From contig CAMVID010000017.1 in assembly GCA_947167445.1 (NCBI GenBank), forward strand, positions 7,772 through 71,771: 64,000 nucleotides of DNA, in the 5' to 3' direction. Positions 51,022-60,223 of this stretch are shown here, piece after piece (position 1 is the stretch's first letter; each line of letters opens with the position of its first letter). Made by a program: the position numbers and the translations under genes. The notes beneath the pieces were generated by a model. The model was not told the DNA's origin. It saw only the letters and a program-made list of their open reading frames with translations, and ran no database searches. Origin of the DNA: G11 sp947167445 (lineage in GTDB: Bacteria; Bacillota; Clostridia; Lachnospirales; Lachnospiraceae).

Positions 51022-52437
51022 ATGATTAAATTTGGAACAGGCGGCTGGAGAGCCGTCATCGGAGACGAATTTATTAAGAGCAACATTCAGCTTCTCGCCA
51101 CAGCTATGGTGAAAAAGATGAAGCAGGAAGGTGTGGCTGACAAGGGTATTGTCATCGGATACGACAGACGATTCCTTTCAAAAGAGGCTATGCAGTGGTG
51201 CTCAATGGTTTTTGCCAAGGCGGGAATCAAATCCTATCTGGTTAACAAATCATCACCGACGCCGCTTATCATGTTCTATACAATGAAGCATGATTTCCCC
51301 TACGGCATGATGATTACCGCAAGCCATAACCCTTCTCTCTACAACGGTATTAAGGTGTTTACCGCAGGAGGAAGAGATGCGGACGAATATCAGACCGCTG
51401 AAATAGAGGGCTATATTGCCGAAACGGACCCTTCCGAAGTTGAAGAGATGGAATATGCAGAAGGCAAAGAGAAGGGCCTTATTACGGAGATTTACCCCCT
51501 TAATGAGTACCTTGACAATATCTTGAACAGTATTAACGTGCAGGCTATCAAAGATGCTAATTTAAAGGTTTGTATTGATCCTCTATACGGCGTCTCAGAG
51601 ACTTCACTTTCGACAATTCTTTACACGAGCCGCTGTGAGGTTATCAAGATTCACGATAACCATGATACATTGTTCGGACGTAAGCTTCCGGCACCCAGCG
51701 CCGATACTCTTCGTGACCTTCAGAATAAGGTTTTGGACACGGAGAGTAACATCGGACTGGCCACAGACGGAGATGCCGACAGAATCGGTGTTATCGATGA
51801 TACAGGAAGATTCCTTCACCCCAACGACATTCTTGTTTTGCTGTATTACTATCTGGTGAAGTTTAAAGGATGGAAGGGACCTGTGGTAAGAAACATTGCC
51901 ACAACCCACATGCTTGACAAGGTGGCTGAGAAGTTTGGGGAGAAGTGCTACGAGGTACCTGTAGGCTTTAAACACATTTCAGCCAAGATGAACGAGGTTG
52001 ACGCGGTTATCGGCGGAGAATCCTCAGGCGGACTTACAGTAAGAGGCCACATTAAGGGCAAGGACGGCGTTTACGCTGCAGCACTCCTTGTTGAGATGAT
52101 AGCCGTAACCGGAAAGAATATCTCAGAGATTTACAGAGATATCGAGAAGGAATGTGGTCAGATATTCATGGAGGAGAGAAGTTACAAGTTCAGTGCCGAC
52201 AAGAAGGCAGAGATCTTTAAGACTCTCATGGAGGAGAAGAAGCTTCCTGAACTTCCTTACATTATCGACCATGTTTCCTACCTTGACGGCTGTAAGGTAT
52301 ACTTCAGAAACGGCGGCTGGGTAGTAGCCAGATTCTCAGGTACGGAGCCCTTGCTTCGAATCTTTTGTGAGATGGGCACGGCCAAGGAAGCTGCCACAGT
52401 GTCTGAGCTATTTGAAGAGTATTTGAATTTGAAATAA
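51022..52437 (+). CDS. Phosphohexomutase (phosphoglucomutase/phosphomannomutase family)
   Basis: A 471-residue alpha-D-phosphohexomutase. The phosphoserine loop is TASHNPSLYNGIK (Ser101), the metal loop is DGDADRIG, the sugar-binding loop is GGESSGG, and the phosphate-binding loop is RFSGTEPLLRIF. It converts sugar-1-phosphate to sugar-6-phosphate. Because it directly follows the GH94 gene (12 bp), the likely substrate is glucose-1-phosphate or N-acetylglucosamine-1-phosphate from that enzyme. A terminator follows. Confidence 0.93.
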   Translation: MIKFGTGGWRAVIGDEFIKSNIQLLATAMVKKMKQEGVADKGIVIGYDRRFLSKEAMQWCSMVFAKAGIKSYLVNKSSPTPLIMFYTMKHDFPYGMMITASHNPSLYNGIKVFTAGGRDADEYQTAEIEGYIAETDPSEVEEMEYAEGKEKGLITEIYPLNEYLDNILNSINVQAIKDANLKVCIDPLYGVSETSLSTILYTSRCEVIKIHDNHDTLFGRKLPAPSADTLRDLQNKVLDTESNIGLATDGDADRIGVIDDTGRFLHPNDILVLLYYYLVKFKGWKGPVVRNIATTHMLDKVAEKFGEKCYEVPVGFKHISAKMNEVDAVIGGESSGGLTVRGHIKGKDGVYAAALLVEMIAVTGKNISEIYRDIEKECGQIFMEERSYKFSADKKAEIFKTLMEEKKLPELPYIIDHVSYLDGCKVYFRNGGWVVARFSGTEPLLRIFCEMGTAKEAATVSELFEEYLNLK

Positions 52438-52448
52438 GGTAAACCGGC

Positions 52449-52480
52449 AGGTGCAGAAGTGGAAAACTTCTGCACCTTTG
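52449..52480 (+). terminator. Terminator after the phosphohexomutase gene
   Basis: A 12-bp perfect stem AGGTGCAGAAGT/ACTTCTGCACCT with loop GGAAA, followed by TTGGTGT. The short, T-poor tail may make it leaky toward the kinase gene. Confidence 0.8.
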
Positions 52481-52496
52481 GTGTACAATAAAAGGT

Positions 52497-54296
52497 ATGA
52501 AAAACCCCTTCAAGAAAAGAAACAGAAAGTTAATATACAGTATGTCCATGATGGTGGTTTTCTGCTGGCTGATTCCGCTTCTTATTTTTATGGCGGTAAT
52601 GGTTATGATGGTAACGAGACGCCTTAATTCTCAGATTGAGAATACCATCGTGACTACATCAGATAAGGCAATGGAAATATGTCTGCTTCAGCTTGATGAT
52701 GTTTCCACGGCCTCCAAGAATGCGTCTTATTCTACGGTTATTGAGGACGCATACAAGAAGTACAGATTAAATAACAGTCGTTCTGAACTCTATAATTCTG
52801 TCAAATCATATTTGGATACCAACTACAAGAATAATCCTTCCATTAAGGATGTTTTTCTTGTATTTCTTGATGATCCCGACAACATTTATTACACATATTC
52901 GAACTCACACCCTTTAACCAGGCTGGATGTCAGTGATTTCTCCGGGAAATATGAGGAGGATGTGCTTAAACAGGCGTCGGAATACGGTACCGGTGCTCAT
53001 CTGATTCTTAGCAGTAATCGTGTATTCATGATAAGAAACATGCTGGATCAGAACTTTGAAACCTACGGAGTTCTGGTTTTCGAGCTGGATGAAGATGTTC
53101 TTTTCGAGTCCTTAAACAGCATCTGGGGCGCCATCGGTTACAGGGTTTATATCGATGATTCCCCCATTATTTTCGACGGCTCTCTTGGAAATTCGGAAAT
53201 CAGGAATTTCCCCGCAATATACGGTAATGCCTGCTACGAAAATGCAGTATATTTCAAAAACAACGACAACTACTACGTGTATAAGAATATAAAACTTGAT
53301 AATGAAAAAATCAGCCTTCTCGTCAAACTGGCCAAGAATGCCATTTTCGACGAGATGTCGGTGGTAAGAACCCTGGAGTTTTCCATGGTTGCTGTGATGA
53401 TTGTTCTCTTTGGAATGCTGTTTATATTCCTAAGATCAAACGTTACAAAGCCTGTCAGGACCATAGAGGCTGGGGCAAGAGAGATCACCCAGGGAAATTA
53501 CGGACATCAGATTTCCGGCACCGGCGGAGGATTGGAATTTGCCAGTCTTGAGAATTCCTTCAACGCCATGTCCGCAGAATTAAAGCACCAGTTCGAAACA
53601 ATTTATCTGGAGGAACTGGAGTTAAAGGATGCCCAGATTATGGCGCTTCAGAGCCAGATCAATCCCCATTTCCTAAACAACACCCTGGAGATTATCAACT
53701 GGGAGAGCAGAATGAATGGAAACATTAAGGTTTCCAGCATGATTGAAGCTTTGTCCGTCATGCTTAATGCCACCATGAACAGGCGTAAACAAAGGATGAT
53801 AGCCTTGTCTGAGGAATTAAGCTATGTGGATGCCTACCTTCACATAATCAAGCAAAGGTTCGGCACAAGGCTTCAGATTAAACAGGAAATTGACCACTCA
53901 CTCCTTTCCGTGGAGGTACCAAAGTTGATTATTCAGCCCATAATCGAGAATGCGGTTGAACACGGTATGGACAAGAGAAACCAGGGCGTAGTTGAGCTCA
54001 AGGTCTACAGAGTGGATAAGAAGCTTTATATAGATGTAATAAACAACGGAAAAATGTCTGATGAAGACAGAGAGCGAATAGATTATCTTCTGGGAGAAGA
54101 GGTCGACGAAGATAAGGAAAGAAGCGTAAGCCTCGGTATAAGAAACGTAAACCGTCGAATCAAGATTATTTACGGCGAGGAATACGGACTTTCCATTTAC
54201 AGCAACGAAGAGGGAAATACGGTAAGCTCCATCGTTTTGTCCACGGATTTCACTGAGGAACCCAGATATGAAAAGGAAACTGATATCGATAATTAG
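52497..54296 (+). CDS. YesM-type sensor histidine kinase
   Basis: A 599-residue kinase with membrane helices at about 13-35 and 297-318 enclosing an extracellular sensor of about 260 residues. A HAMP linker follows, then the His_kinase domain with His391 in QINPHFLNNTLEIINWES and an HATPase domain (IIQPIIENAVEHGMD, and GIRNVNRRI). Kinases of this type in Firmicutes pair with AraC-type regulators to control sugar uptake. Its 3' end overlaps the binding-protein gene by 29 bp. AAAGGT precedes the ATG. Confidence 0.92.
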   Translation: MKNPFKKRNRKLIYSMSMMVVFCWLIPLLIFMAVMVMMVTRRLNSQIENTIVTTSDKAMEICLLQLDDVSTASKNASYSTVIEDAYKKYRLNNSRSELYNSVKSYLDTNYKNNPSIKDVFLVFLDDPDNIYYTYSNSHPLTRLDVSDFSGKYEEDVLKQASEYGTGAHLILSSNRVFMIRNMLDQNFETYGVLVFELDEDVLFESLNSIWGAIGYRVYIDDSPIIFDGSLGNSEIRNFPAIYGNACYENAVYFKNNDNYYVYKNIKLDNEKISLLVKLAKNAIFDEMSVVRTLEFSMVAVMIVLFGMLFIFLRSNVTKPVRTIEAGAREITQGNYGHQISGTGGGLEFASLENSFNAMSAELKHQFETIYLEELELKDAQIMALQSQINPHFLNNTLEIINWESRMNGNIKVSSMIEALSVMLNATMNRRKQRMIALSEELSYVDAYLHIIKQRFGTRLQIKQEIDHSLLSVEVPKLIIQPIIENAVEHGMDKRNQGVVELKVYRVDKKLYIDVINNGKMSDEDRERIDYLLGEEVDEDKERSVSLGIRNVNRRIKIIYGEEYGLSIYSNEEGNTVSSIVLSTDFTEEPRYEKETDIDN

Positions 54297-55581
54297 TTTA
54301 ATAGCCATGGTAACACTTCTTTGCGGATGCCAGATAATTGAGCCCGCCAAGAAGCAGGCTCCTGTGGCCAAGAAGGTAACCTTGAACGTTACCACCACCT
54401 GGTCCGGGAGAAATATTGCCTCTCAGAACTATCAGAAGTTTGTTTCTGCTTTTTCCAAATCCACGGGAATCGACATTGTAGATTCGTCGGAAACCGCGGA
54501 TGAGGCCTTCAAGCAAAGGATAATTGCGGACTTCCAGGTAGGTGATGAGCCTGATGCCATGTATTTCTTTACAGGAAATGATGCTGATGCCTTAATTAAG
54601 GCAGGCAAGGTTGTTTCCGTTAATGAGATAAGGGAGATTTATCCGGATTTTGCAAACAATATAGAGGATGAGGCCTTCCAGGTTTCTGAATATGATGGTA
54701 AAATCTACAGCGTTCCCACCTATGGCTATTGGGAAGCAATGTACGTCAATTTCGATGTCTGCAAGGCAGCAGGAGTGGAGGTCCCGGACGAGAACACCAC
54801 CTGGGACGAGTTTATGGATATCTGCGAGAAGATTAAGAAGGCCGGATATATCCCCATAAGCGCCTCCATTGCCAGCGAACCTCACTATCTTTTCGAATAC
54901 TTTATATACAATAATTCCGTTAACGGAAGCCAGGGGGAACTGCCAAAGGAAGTAGGGGATGATGCCTACAAAGCCTGGGAGGCGGGCCTTACTCAGTTCA
55001 GGGACGTATATCAGGCCGGATATTTCTCTCCGGATGCACTGTTTTGTGATGATGCCACCTGCTTTAACAGATTCCTTAACAACGAGGCGGCTTTCTGCAT
55101 AAGCGGGTCATGGATGATACCCACCATTCTGGCAGAGAAATCCAGTAAGGCAACAAACTATGGCGTAACCTTTGTTCCGGGTACTGACGCAAGAAAGAAT
55201 ACGGAAATGATAGGCGGCTTCTCATCCGGCTGGTACATTTCAAAGAAGGCCTGGGATGACCCGGGCAAACGGGATGCTGCGGTCAAATTCGTTGAATATA
55301 TGACCAAGAATTCAATTATAGAAAGCTTTGCTACAATAACTTTGGGGGCCACATCCTTAAAGGGAAAGGCCCAGTATATCGACACAACTTATTCCACTAT
55401 CCAGAAGTCGGCTGCCAGCATGCTTGAGAAGAAGACAGGGCTTGTTCCGGCAGTGCAGGATAAGGTGGATGCCACAGTTCGTTCCCCTTTAATGGATTCG
55501 ATTCAGGATATTGTTTCCGGAAAAACACCGGTAAAGAGGGTTCTTGACAGATTCATTGAGAGTGAAAAGAGGATAAATTAA
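54268..55581 (+). CDS. Extracellular sugar-binding lipoprotein (family 1) within a two-component operon
   Basis: A 437-residue lipoprotein with signal peptide and lipidated Cys21 (TLLCGCQII). The mature part has the family-1 solute-binding fold: VTLNVTTTWSG, FQVGDEPDAMYFF, AMYVNFDVCKAAG, and GSWMIPTILAE. It starts inside the kinase gene and its last base is the first base of the regulator ATG, so three signalling genes are tightly coupled. No ABC permease or ATPase gene is present. It may present a sugar to the kinase rather than serve transport (inference), or share a transporter encoded elsewhere. Confidence 0.9.
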   Translation: MKRKLISIISLIAMVTLLCGCQIIEPAKKQAPVAKKVTLNVTTTWSGRNIASQNYQKFVSAFSKSTGIDIVDSSETADEAFKQRIIADFQVGDEPDAMYFFTGNDADALIKAGKVVSVNEIREIYPDFANNIEDEAFQVSEYDGKIYSVPTYGYWEAMYVNFDVCKAAGVEVPDENTTWDEFMDICEKIKKAGYIPISASIASEPHYLFEYFIYNNSVNGSQGELPKEVGDDAYKAWEAGLTQFRDVYQAGYFSPDALFCDDATCFNRFLNNEAAFCISGSWMIPTILAEKSSKATNYGVTFVPGTDARKNTEMIGGFSSGWYISKKAWDDPGKRDAAVKFVEYMTKNSIIESFATITLGATSLKGKAQYIDTTYSTIQKSAASMLEKKTGLVPAVQDKVDATVRSPLMDSIQDIVSGKTPVKRVLDRFIESEKRIN

Positions 55582-56330
55582 TGTATAAGGTTATTATCGT
55601 AGATGATGAGCATATAATTGTTGAAGGTCTGTCCAAGGGAATCGATTGGGCCAAGTATAACTGTGAGGTAGTAGGTACCGCAGGAAGCGGTGAGGAGGGC
55701 ATGGAGCTCATAAGAGAGCTTTCCCCCGACATCCTTTTTACGGACATTTGTATGGGCGAAATGGATGGTCTTACCATGGTTGCAGGAATCAGATCCGAGT
55801 TTCCCAATCTCCAGGTGACCATCCTTACAGGTTACCGCGACTTTGAGTATGCTCAAAGGGCCATAAGACTTGGGGCCTCCAGGTTCCTTTTGAAACCTTC
55901 GAAGATGGAAGAGCTAATAGAGGCAATCGGCGGCATGACTGCCAAGCTTGATCTTATTAAGCCGGGTGAGCCGGAAAGTACCGAGGATGAGGAAACGGAC
56001 TCAGCAGCATCAAGCTATGTGGTTACCAGGGCTTTAAACTATATGGAGAAGAATTATAAAGAGAAGCTTCGTCTTGTGGATGTGGCGGAGAAGTGCTTTG
56101 TGAGCCAGTGGCATTTAAGCAAGCTTCTTAACAAGTATGAGGGGATTGGCTTTTCAGATGCTTTGAACAGGATTCGAGTGAAGAAGGCTGAGGAGTTATT
56201 GATGGATCCGACTTTGCGAGTAAGCGACATAGCCGAAATGGTAGGATTCATAGATATGGCCCATTTTTCCAGAGTGTTTAAGAAGTGGGCAGGGTGTTCC
56301 GCAAATGAATATAGAAATAAGCAAAAATAA
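55581..56330 (+). CDS. YesN-type response regulator with AraC DNA-binding domain
   Basis: A 249-residue regulator. The receiver has VDDEHIIVEG, acceptor Asp55 in ILFTDICMGEMDG and Lys in LLKPSKMEE. An acidic linker (about 132-145) is followed by an AraC-type double helix-turn-helix (VSQWHLSKLLNKYEGIGFSD and SDIAEMVGFIDMAHFSRVFKK). It overlaps the binding-protein stop by one base. Its target may be the GH94 and phosphomutase genes upstream or a distant transporter. Confidence 0.94.
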   Translation: MYKVIIVDDEHIIVEGLSKGIDWAKYNCEVVGTAGSGEEGMELIRELSPDILFTDICMGEMDGLTMVAGIRSEFPNLQVTILTGYRDFEYAQRAIRLGASRFLLKPSKMEELIEAIGGMTAKLDLIKPGEPESTEDEETDSAASSYVVTRALNYMEKNYKEKLRLVDVAEKCFVSQWHLSKLLNKYEGIGFSDALNRIRVKKAEELLMDPTLRVSDIAEMVGFIDMAHFSRVFKKWAGCSANEYRNKQK

Positions 56331-56331
56331 A

Positions 56332-56360
56332 GTGCAGCCCATTGGGCTGCACATTTTTTT
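56332..56360. terminator. Bidirectional terminator between convergent genes
   Basis: A 9-bp perfect stem GTGCAGCCC/GGGCTGCAC with loop ATT, then T8 on the plus side and a T-rich stretch on the minus side. Confidence 0.92.
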
Positions 56361-57700
56361 TATAGGTTCTGTTTCATATCGGCGATTACCCAGTTTCCGT
56401 TCTCTAAAACGTAGTAGTAACGCTGGTTGGTAACGTCGACTCTGTCTTCTCCCGTACGTGTCAGGTGGAGGTTCTTCTCGAAGTAAACATCTACGTAGAA
56501 GAAGTTGTCTGTTACAGGAGTGTAATTGGTAACTGATTCGTTGGCAAATACCGGCTCGGTGTGAGCGGAGTAGAAGCCCATATCTTCGCATCTGTAAATC
56601 TCTGCAGGTCCGAAGAAGTAAGAATCGCTTGTAAACATGGGTCTCAGACAGTTGATGGATGTAAAGCATCCGGGAAGGTCGCCTGAGAAGAAGTTTGTGT
56701 AGTCTTCGGCATACTTAAGAACCAGAGCCTGTAAGTCTGCAGGCATATCGGCTGTAGCGAAGTCTGCGGTGTAAGTTGAACCGTCAAGTTTGCTTTCAAC
56801 TTCGTTTCCTGCTGCATCTGTGATCTTGACTTCAGGTGCAAACATAAGACCGTCAACTCTGTATTCCGCCATGGTGGGTACTTCTACGTAAGCGGCAACG
56901 TTCTCGAAATCTTCAATCTGAGCGCTTGCATCCACAAGTTCTGATTCGGCAAGCTCAATTCCGTTAATGTAAACCTTGTAATCTGAAGGAACCTTTATGG
57001 TAACTCCTGTGTCACCTGTCTCAAAGTTGGGAGTGACATTTTCAATCGCCCAGGTCTGTGCTGTAAGAAGAAGCATCATGGGCTCCTGTGAAGTTGCCTT
57101 AAGAGTTACGGTTCCGATGGATTTGTCCCCTGCATAGAGATTGAAGATGGGACGGGTTCCGGTAGAACCTGCTGCTTTTTCAAAGGTAATCTCTTTGCCG
57201 TCAAGGCTCTTGAAATATGTATCCTTAAGGATGGTTTCAGATTCAAAACGTGAACCGCTTCCAAAATCAAAGTTCTCAAGTTCCCCGTTTGAAAGTTCCT
57301 TCGCGATATCTGCAATTACGTTCTCGGGCTGAGAGGCTTCGTATTTTACCAGACATTTCTTACAGTAAAGAATGACTGCAAGCCATCCACAAACCATAAG
57401 GGATATAAATATGATGTACGCGGGCCAGAATACGGATTTCTTTTTCTTGGGTGTATCGATATATCCGTAATCTCTGCCGTTAAAGCCGTTGTTACGGCTT
57501 CTTTTCTTTCCGGATTTCTTTTTGGGACGCTTCTCTTCGTAGTATTCCTCTTCGTAGTATTCGTCGCCGTTTTCGTTGTAATATTCGCCTTCGTAGTATT
57601 CGCCGTCCTCGTAATACTCACCTTCGTAGTATTCACCGCTTTCTGCGTAGGAGGGCTCTTTATCGAAGTCTATCATTTCCATGTCGTCATCTTTTCTCAT
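56360..57700 (-). CDS. Tyr/Glu-rich single-pass membrane protein of unknown function
   Basis: I do not recognise the whole protein (446 residues). The N-terminal 50 residues are a cytoplasmic Tyr/Glu-rich repeat built on EYYEGEYYEDGEYYEGEYY-like units. A basic patch (KRPKKKSGKKRSR) and one membrane helix (about 90-112) follow. The extracellular part has a TcaA-like beta domain (about 200-265, with VPSDYKVYINGIELAES) and a C-terminal NTF2-like domain (about 320-446). TcaA-like proteins relate to glycopeptide response, which is only a hint. It is the third gene of a minus-strand operon, 20 bp after the phosphodiester glycosidase-like gene. Confidence 0.65.
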   Translation of the reverse strand: MRKDDDMEMIDFDKEPSYAESGEYYEGEYYEDGEYYEGEYYNENGDEYYEEEYYEEKRPKKKSGKKRSRNNGFNGRDYGYIDTPKKKKSVFWPAYIIFISLMVCGWLAVILYCKKCLVKYEASQPENVIADIAKELSNGELENFDFGSGSRFESETILKDTYFKSLDGKEITFEKAAGSTGTRPIFNLYAGDKSIGTVTLKATSQEPMMLLLTAQTWAIENVTPNFETGDTGVTIKVPSDYKVYINGIELAESELVDASAQIEDFENVAAYVEVPTMAEYRVDGLMFAPEVKITDAAGNEVESKLDGSTYTADFATADMPADLQALVLKYAEDYTNFFSGDLPGCFTSINCLRPMFTSDSYFFGPAEIYRCEDMGFYSAHTEPVFANESVTNYTPVTDNFFYVDVYFEKNLHLTRTGEDRVDVTNQRYYYVLENGNWVIADMKQNL

Positions 57701-57720
57701 CTTTCACAGCTCCTTTCCGA

Positions 57721-58788
57721 TTACTTTGTTACCACAAAAGCTGTGGGAAGACGCCAGGATGAGGTGGAGTAGTAAAGGGTTACACTTGTCATCTCATACT
57801 GTCCGTTATAGTACATGGAGGAAGAACTTCCACCGTCTAAGTTGGCGGCGTTTACAGCACCGTAATCCTGCATGATTCCGATGATGTCGGCAGCGGTTGC
57901 ACCAAGGTGTCCGCCGGCGCCTCGACCGTCACACACAAGGAAAAGAACGGCACCGTCGGCACGCTGTCCGATGGCGGTTCTGGGGTTGGCTCCGGAACCG
58001 GAACCTGTTATCTGTGTAGCTTCTCCGTTGACAATTAACTTAGTAAAGTGGTTGTTGTCTGTTCCGTTCAGATCCTTGAAGCAGACAGCGTCCATAATCT
58101 CGTTTTCTTCTACAACCTTCTGTGCGTTCTCGGGAGAGAAGTTTGAGATGTCTTTTATGACAAGCTTGTGCTCCTTGGAAAAACCAACAAGCACATCGCC
58201 GTTTTCAGGCTGGTTAAACTGAATTTCGCCCTGGCATACAACAACGCCCTTGGGACGTCCGCCCCAGTTTCCTGAGGACTCGTATTCACCGCCGTTTATA
58301 CCTGCAAGGTAGTCACCTTCGGTAACAAGCTCTTCGAGAGTCTTGCCATCTTTGCTGTGGTTAAGATCGGACCAGGGATAGATGGTGGTGGAAGTAACTC
58401 TTGAAGGATCCTTTATTACCATCATCTTAGCGAAGAATGTACGTCCGGTAATCTCATCGATTCTGATACCGTTCTCGTCGAATTCTTCCTCCGTATCGGC
58501 TGCCTCGGGGTCATCGGATATAACGATCAAATCGGTGTCGACCTCGGCATCATTATGAATCATTCCGTTGGACTGAGTGTACTGCTCAATCTCCTCCTCG
58601 GAGAAATACCATTTGGCAAGGAACTTAAGAGCTCCTGTCTCAAGCATTGTGGTTACGAACATCTGCTTGGCGCTTTCGCTGGGGCCATTACAGATTGTGT
58701 AGAGTGTAAGATGTGCACCCAACGCAGTAACGACAATAAAACTTCCCAGAACAAGGAAAATTCTTCCTATTACTTTTCCGGCTTTCAT
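57721..58788 (-). CDS. Phosphodiester glycosidase (NAGPA) family protein, secreted
   Basis: A 355-residue protein with one N-terminal membrane helix (about 10-32) and an extracellular C-terminal domain of the NAGPA/DUF2233 family. Family features are GINGGEYESSG, GANPRTAIGQR, LVCDGRG and NLDGGSSSSMYYNG. The human homologue removes N-acetylglucosamine from phosphodiesters; bacterial relatives act in exopolysaccharide or teichoic acid metabolism. Its neighbours (GT2-GtrA glycosyltransferase and a membrane protein) support a cell-envelope glycan role. The substrate is unknown. Confidence 0.85.
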   Translation of the reverse strand: MKAGKVIGRIFLVLGSFIVVTALGAHLTLYTICNGPSESAKQMFVTTMLETGALKFLAKWYFSEEEIEQYTQSNGMIHNDAEVDTDLIVISDDPEAADTEEEFDENGIRIDEITGRTFFAKMMVIKDPSRVTSTTIYPWSDLNHSKDGKTLEELVTEGDYLAGINGGEYESSGNWGGRPKGVVVCQGEIQFNQPENGDVLVGFSKEHKLVIKDISNFSPENAQKVVEENEIMDAVCFKDLNGTDNNHFTKLIVNGEATQITGSGSGANPRTAIGQRADGAVLFLVCDGRGAGGHLGATAADIIGIMQDYGAVNAANLDGGSSSSMYYNGQYEMTSVTLYYSTSSWRLPTAFVVTK

Positions 58789-58821
58789 TGATATATTTAC
58801 CTCACTGATTACATTTATTAC

Positions 58822-59898
58822 TTATTTAAATACCCATTCCTGCTGAATCCTGAAACTGAACAGGAAAAGAAGGATGTCCACGATAAGCTTGAGTACTGCC
58901 TCAAGTCCGGTACCGGCATCAAACACTGTGCTGAGTAAGAATACCAGTCCGTAAGAAACGCTCACCTGACAGATGGCCAGGATGTAGTAGCGAAGCATGG
59001 AGCGACGCTTCTTTGTCTTGGACTTGAAGACGAGCTTTCTGTTTACCGTGTAATTATATAAGGAAGATACCGTTCTTGCAACGAAGGTTGCAATGAGGAG
59101 CTTGGTGCTCTTTGGCATAGACGCAGTAAGCATTATATTAAGGAAATTAAAAATTCCGTAGTCAATGGCAAATGCCGACATGGAACTTAGGAAAAACCTG
59201 AAAATGTTCTTAAAGATAATGCGGTAAATCTTAAAGGAATCCCTGAAGGGATGGAAGTGACTTGATGCATTCTCTTCTATATATACTGTCTCAATGGTTT
59301 CCTCAACCCACTTAAGTCCCGCTCTGTCCAATGAGAAAAACATCTGGGTCTCATATTCGAACCGGTCACCCTTGGTCTCTATGAGAACAGGAAGGAAGGA
59401 CATGGGAAAAGCACGAAGACCGGTCTGGGTATCAGTGATTTCCATTCCGCATAAATGCTTAAATACAAATCTTGTTATCTTATTTCCGTTCTTGCTCTTA
59501 AAGGGAACGGAAGGATCGTTGAAGTCTCTGCAGCCAAGGACCATCTTGTCCTTTTCGGCTATAAGGCGCCTGGAGCAGTTGGCCATATCCTTGGGGGTGT
59601 GCTGGTTGTCACCGTCGACGGTGATGGCACCCGCCATATCGGGAAGGTTTGCCAGTATATATTCAAAGGCCGTCTTTAAGGCACGACCTTTACCTTTGTT
59701 AACCTCATGGGTAAGTACAGTGACCTCGGGATGCTTTGCTGCCTCCTCAAAACGGGCCACATGATTTTCGTCGCTGCCGTCATTTACCAGAACCAGGTGA
59801 GTGAAGCCTTCATTGATGGCTCCGTCTACAACCATGTTTAGCTTTTCATCCGGGTTAAGGGATGGTATAATGACAACGACGCTTGATATATCACTCAT
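58822..59898 (-). CDS. GT2 glycosyltransferase fused to a GtrA-like membrane domain
   Basis: A 358-residue protein. Residues 1-215 are a family 2 glycosyltransferase (VVIIPSLNPDEKL, LVNDGSDE, ITVDGDNQH, and TDTQTGLRAFP as in dolichyl-phosphate mannose synthase-like enzymes). Residues 225-355 are a GtrA-like domain with four helices (SAFAIDYGIFNF and YNYTVNRKLVFK). Together they may charge and flip a polyprenyl-phosphate sugar. The frame extends 51 bases upstream, but AGAGG eight bases before 59898 selects this ATG. It heads the minus-strand operon. Confidence 0.9.
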   Translation of the reverse strand: MSDISSVVVIIPSLNPDEKLNMVVDGAINEGFTHLVLVNDGSDENHVARFEEAAKHPEVTVLTHEVNKGKGRALKTAFEYILANLPDMAGAITVDGDNQHTPKDMANCSRRLIAEKDKMVLGCRDFNDPSVPFKSKNGNKITRFVFKHLCGMEITDTQTGLRAFPMSFLPVLIETKGDRFEYETQMFFSLDRAGLKWVEETIETVYIEENASSHFHPFRDSFKIYRIIFKNIFRFFLSSMSAFAIDYGIFNFLNIMLTASMPKSTKLLIATFVARTVSSLYNYTVNRKLVFKSKTKKRRSMLRYYILAICQVSVSYGLVFLLSTVFDAGTGLEAVLKLIVDILLFLFSFRIQQEWVFK

Positions 59899-60024
59899 CA
59901 ATTGTTTCCTCTTTATATATGTAACATTTGGTGCATTGCCGTCATGCAACAGTATAACAAATTCATTTCAAAAGTAAAAGTATGAAAAACGTAGGATTTT
60001 CTTAATTCTTTTTCGAAATAAATG

Positions 60025-60053
60025 TTGACAATGACGATTCGAAGTGTTATTCT
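60025..60053 (+). promoter_or_regulatory. Promoter of the infC-rpmI-rplT operon
   Basis: TTGACA (60025-60030) and TATTCT (60048-60053), 17-bp spacer. The transcript would carry a leader of about 165 nt. Confidence 0.8.
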
Positions 60054-60059
60054 ATTCTA

Positions 60060-60200
60060 GCGTGTGAAGCGTGAAAACAAAGCAGAGTATCCACTCTCAC
60101 CTTACGGCAGCAGGGCTTGTAAGCGTTAACATTGAAGATATCTCGTGATTTTTCGGGTTTATTTTTGGTTCGGTGGATAATTTGCTATCCACTTTTTTTT
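60060..60200 (+). promoter_or_regulatory. infC leader with attenuator (L20-leader-like)
   Basis: The leader ends in a typical terminator: stem GTGGATA/TATCCAC (60173-60179 and 60186-60192) followed by T8. An upstream TATCCAC (60088-60094) has the same sequence as the terminator's right arm. It can pair with the left arm instead, so two exclusive structures exist. In low-GC Gram-positives, ribosomal protein L20 represses this operon through such a leader; L20 control here is inferred. Confidence 0.75.
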
Positions 60201-60223
60201 ATTCATTTTTGGAGGGTACGACA

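Noticed and set aside
60173..60223. GTG start for IF-3 at 60173
   Set aside because: The codon is in the attenuator stem, has no Shine-Dalgarno, and would add residues not found in IF-3.
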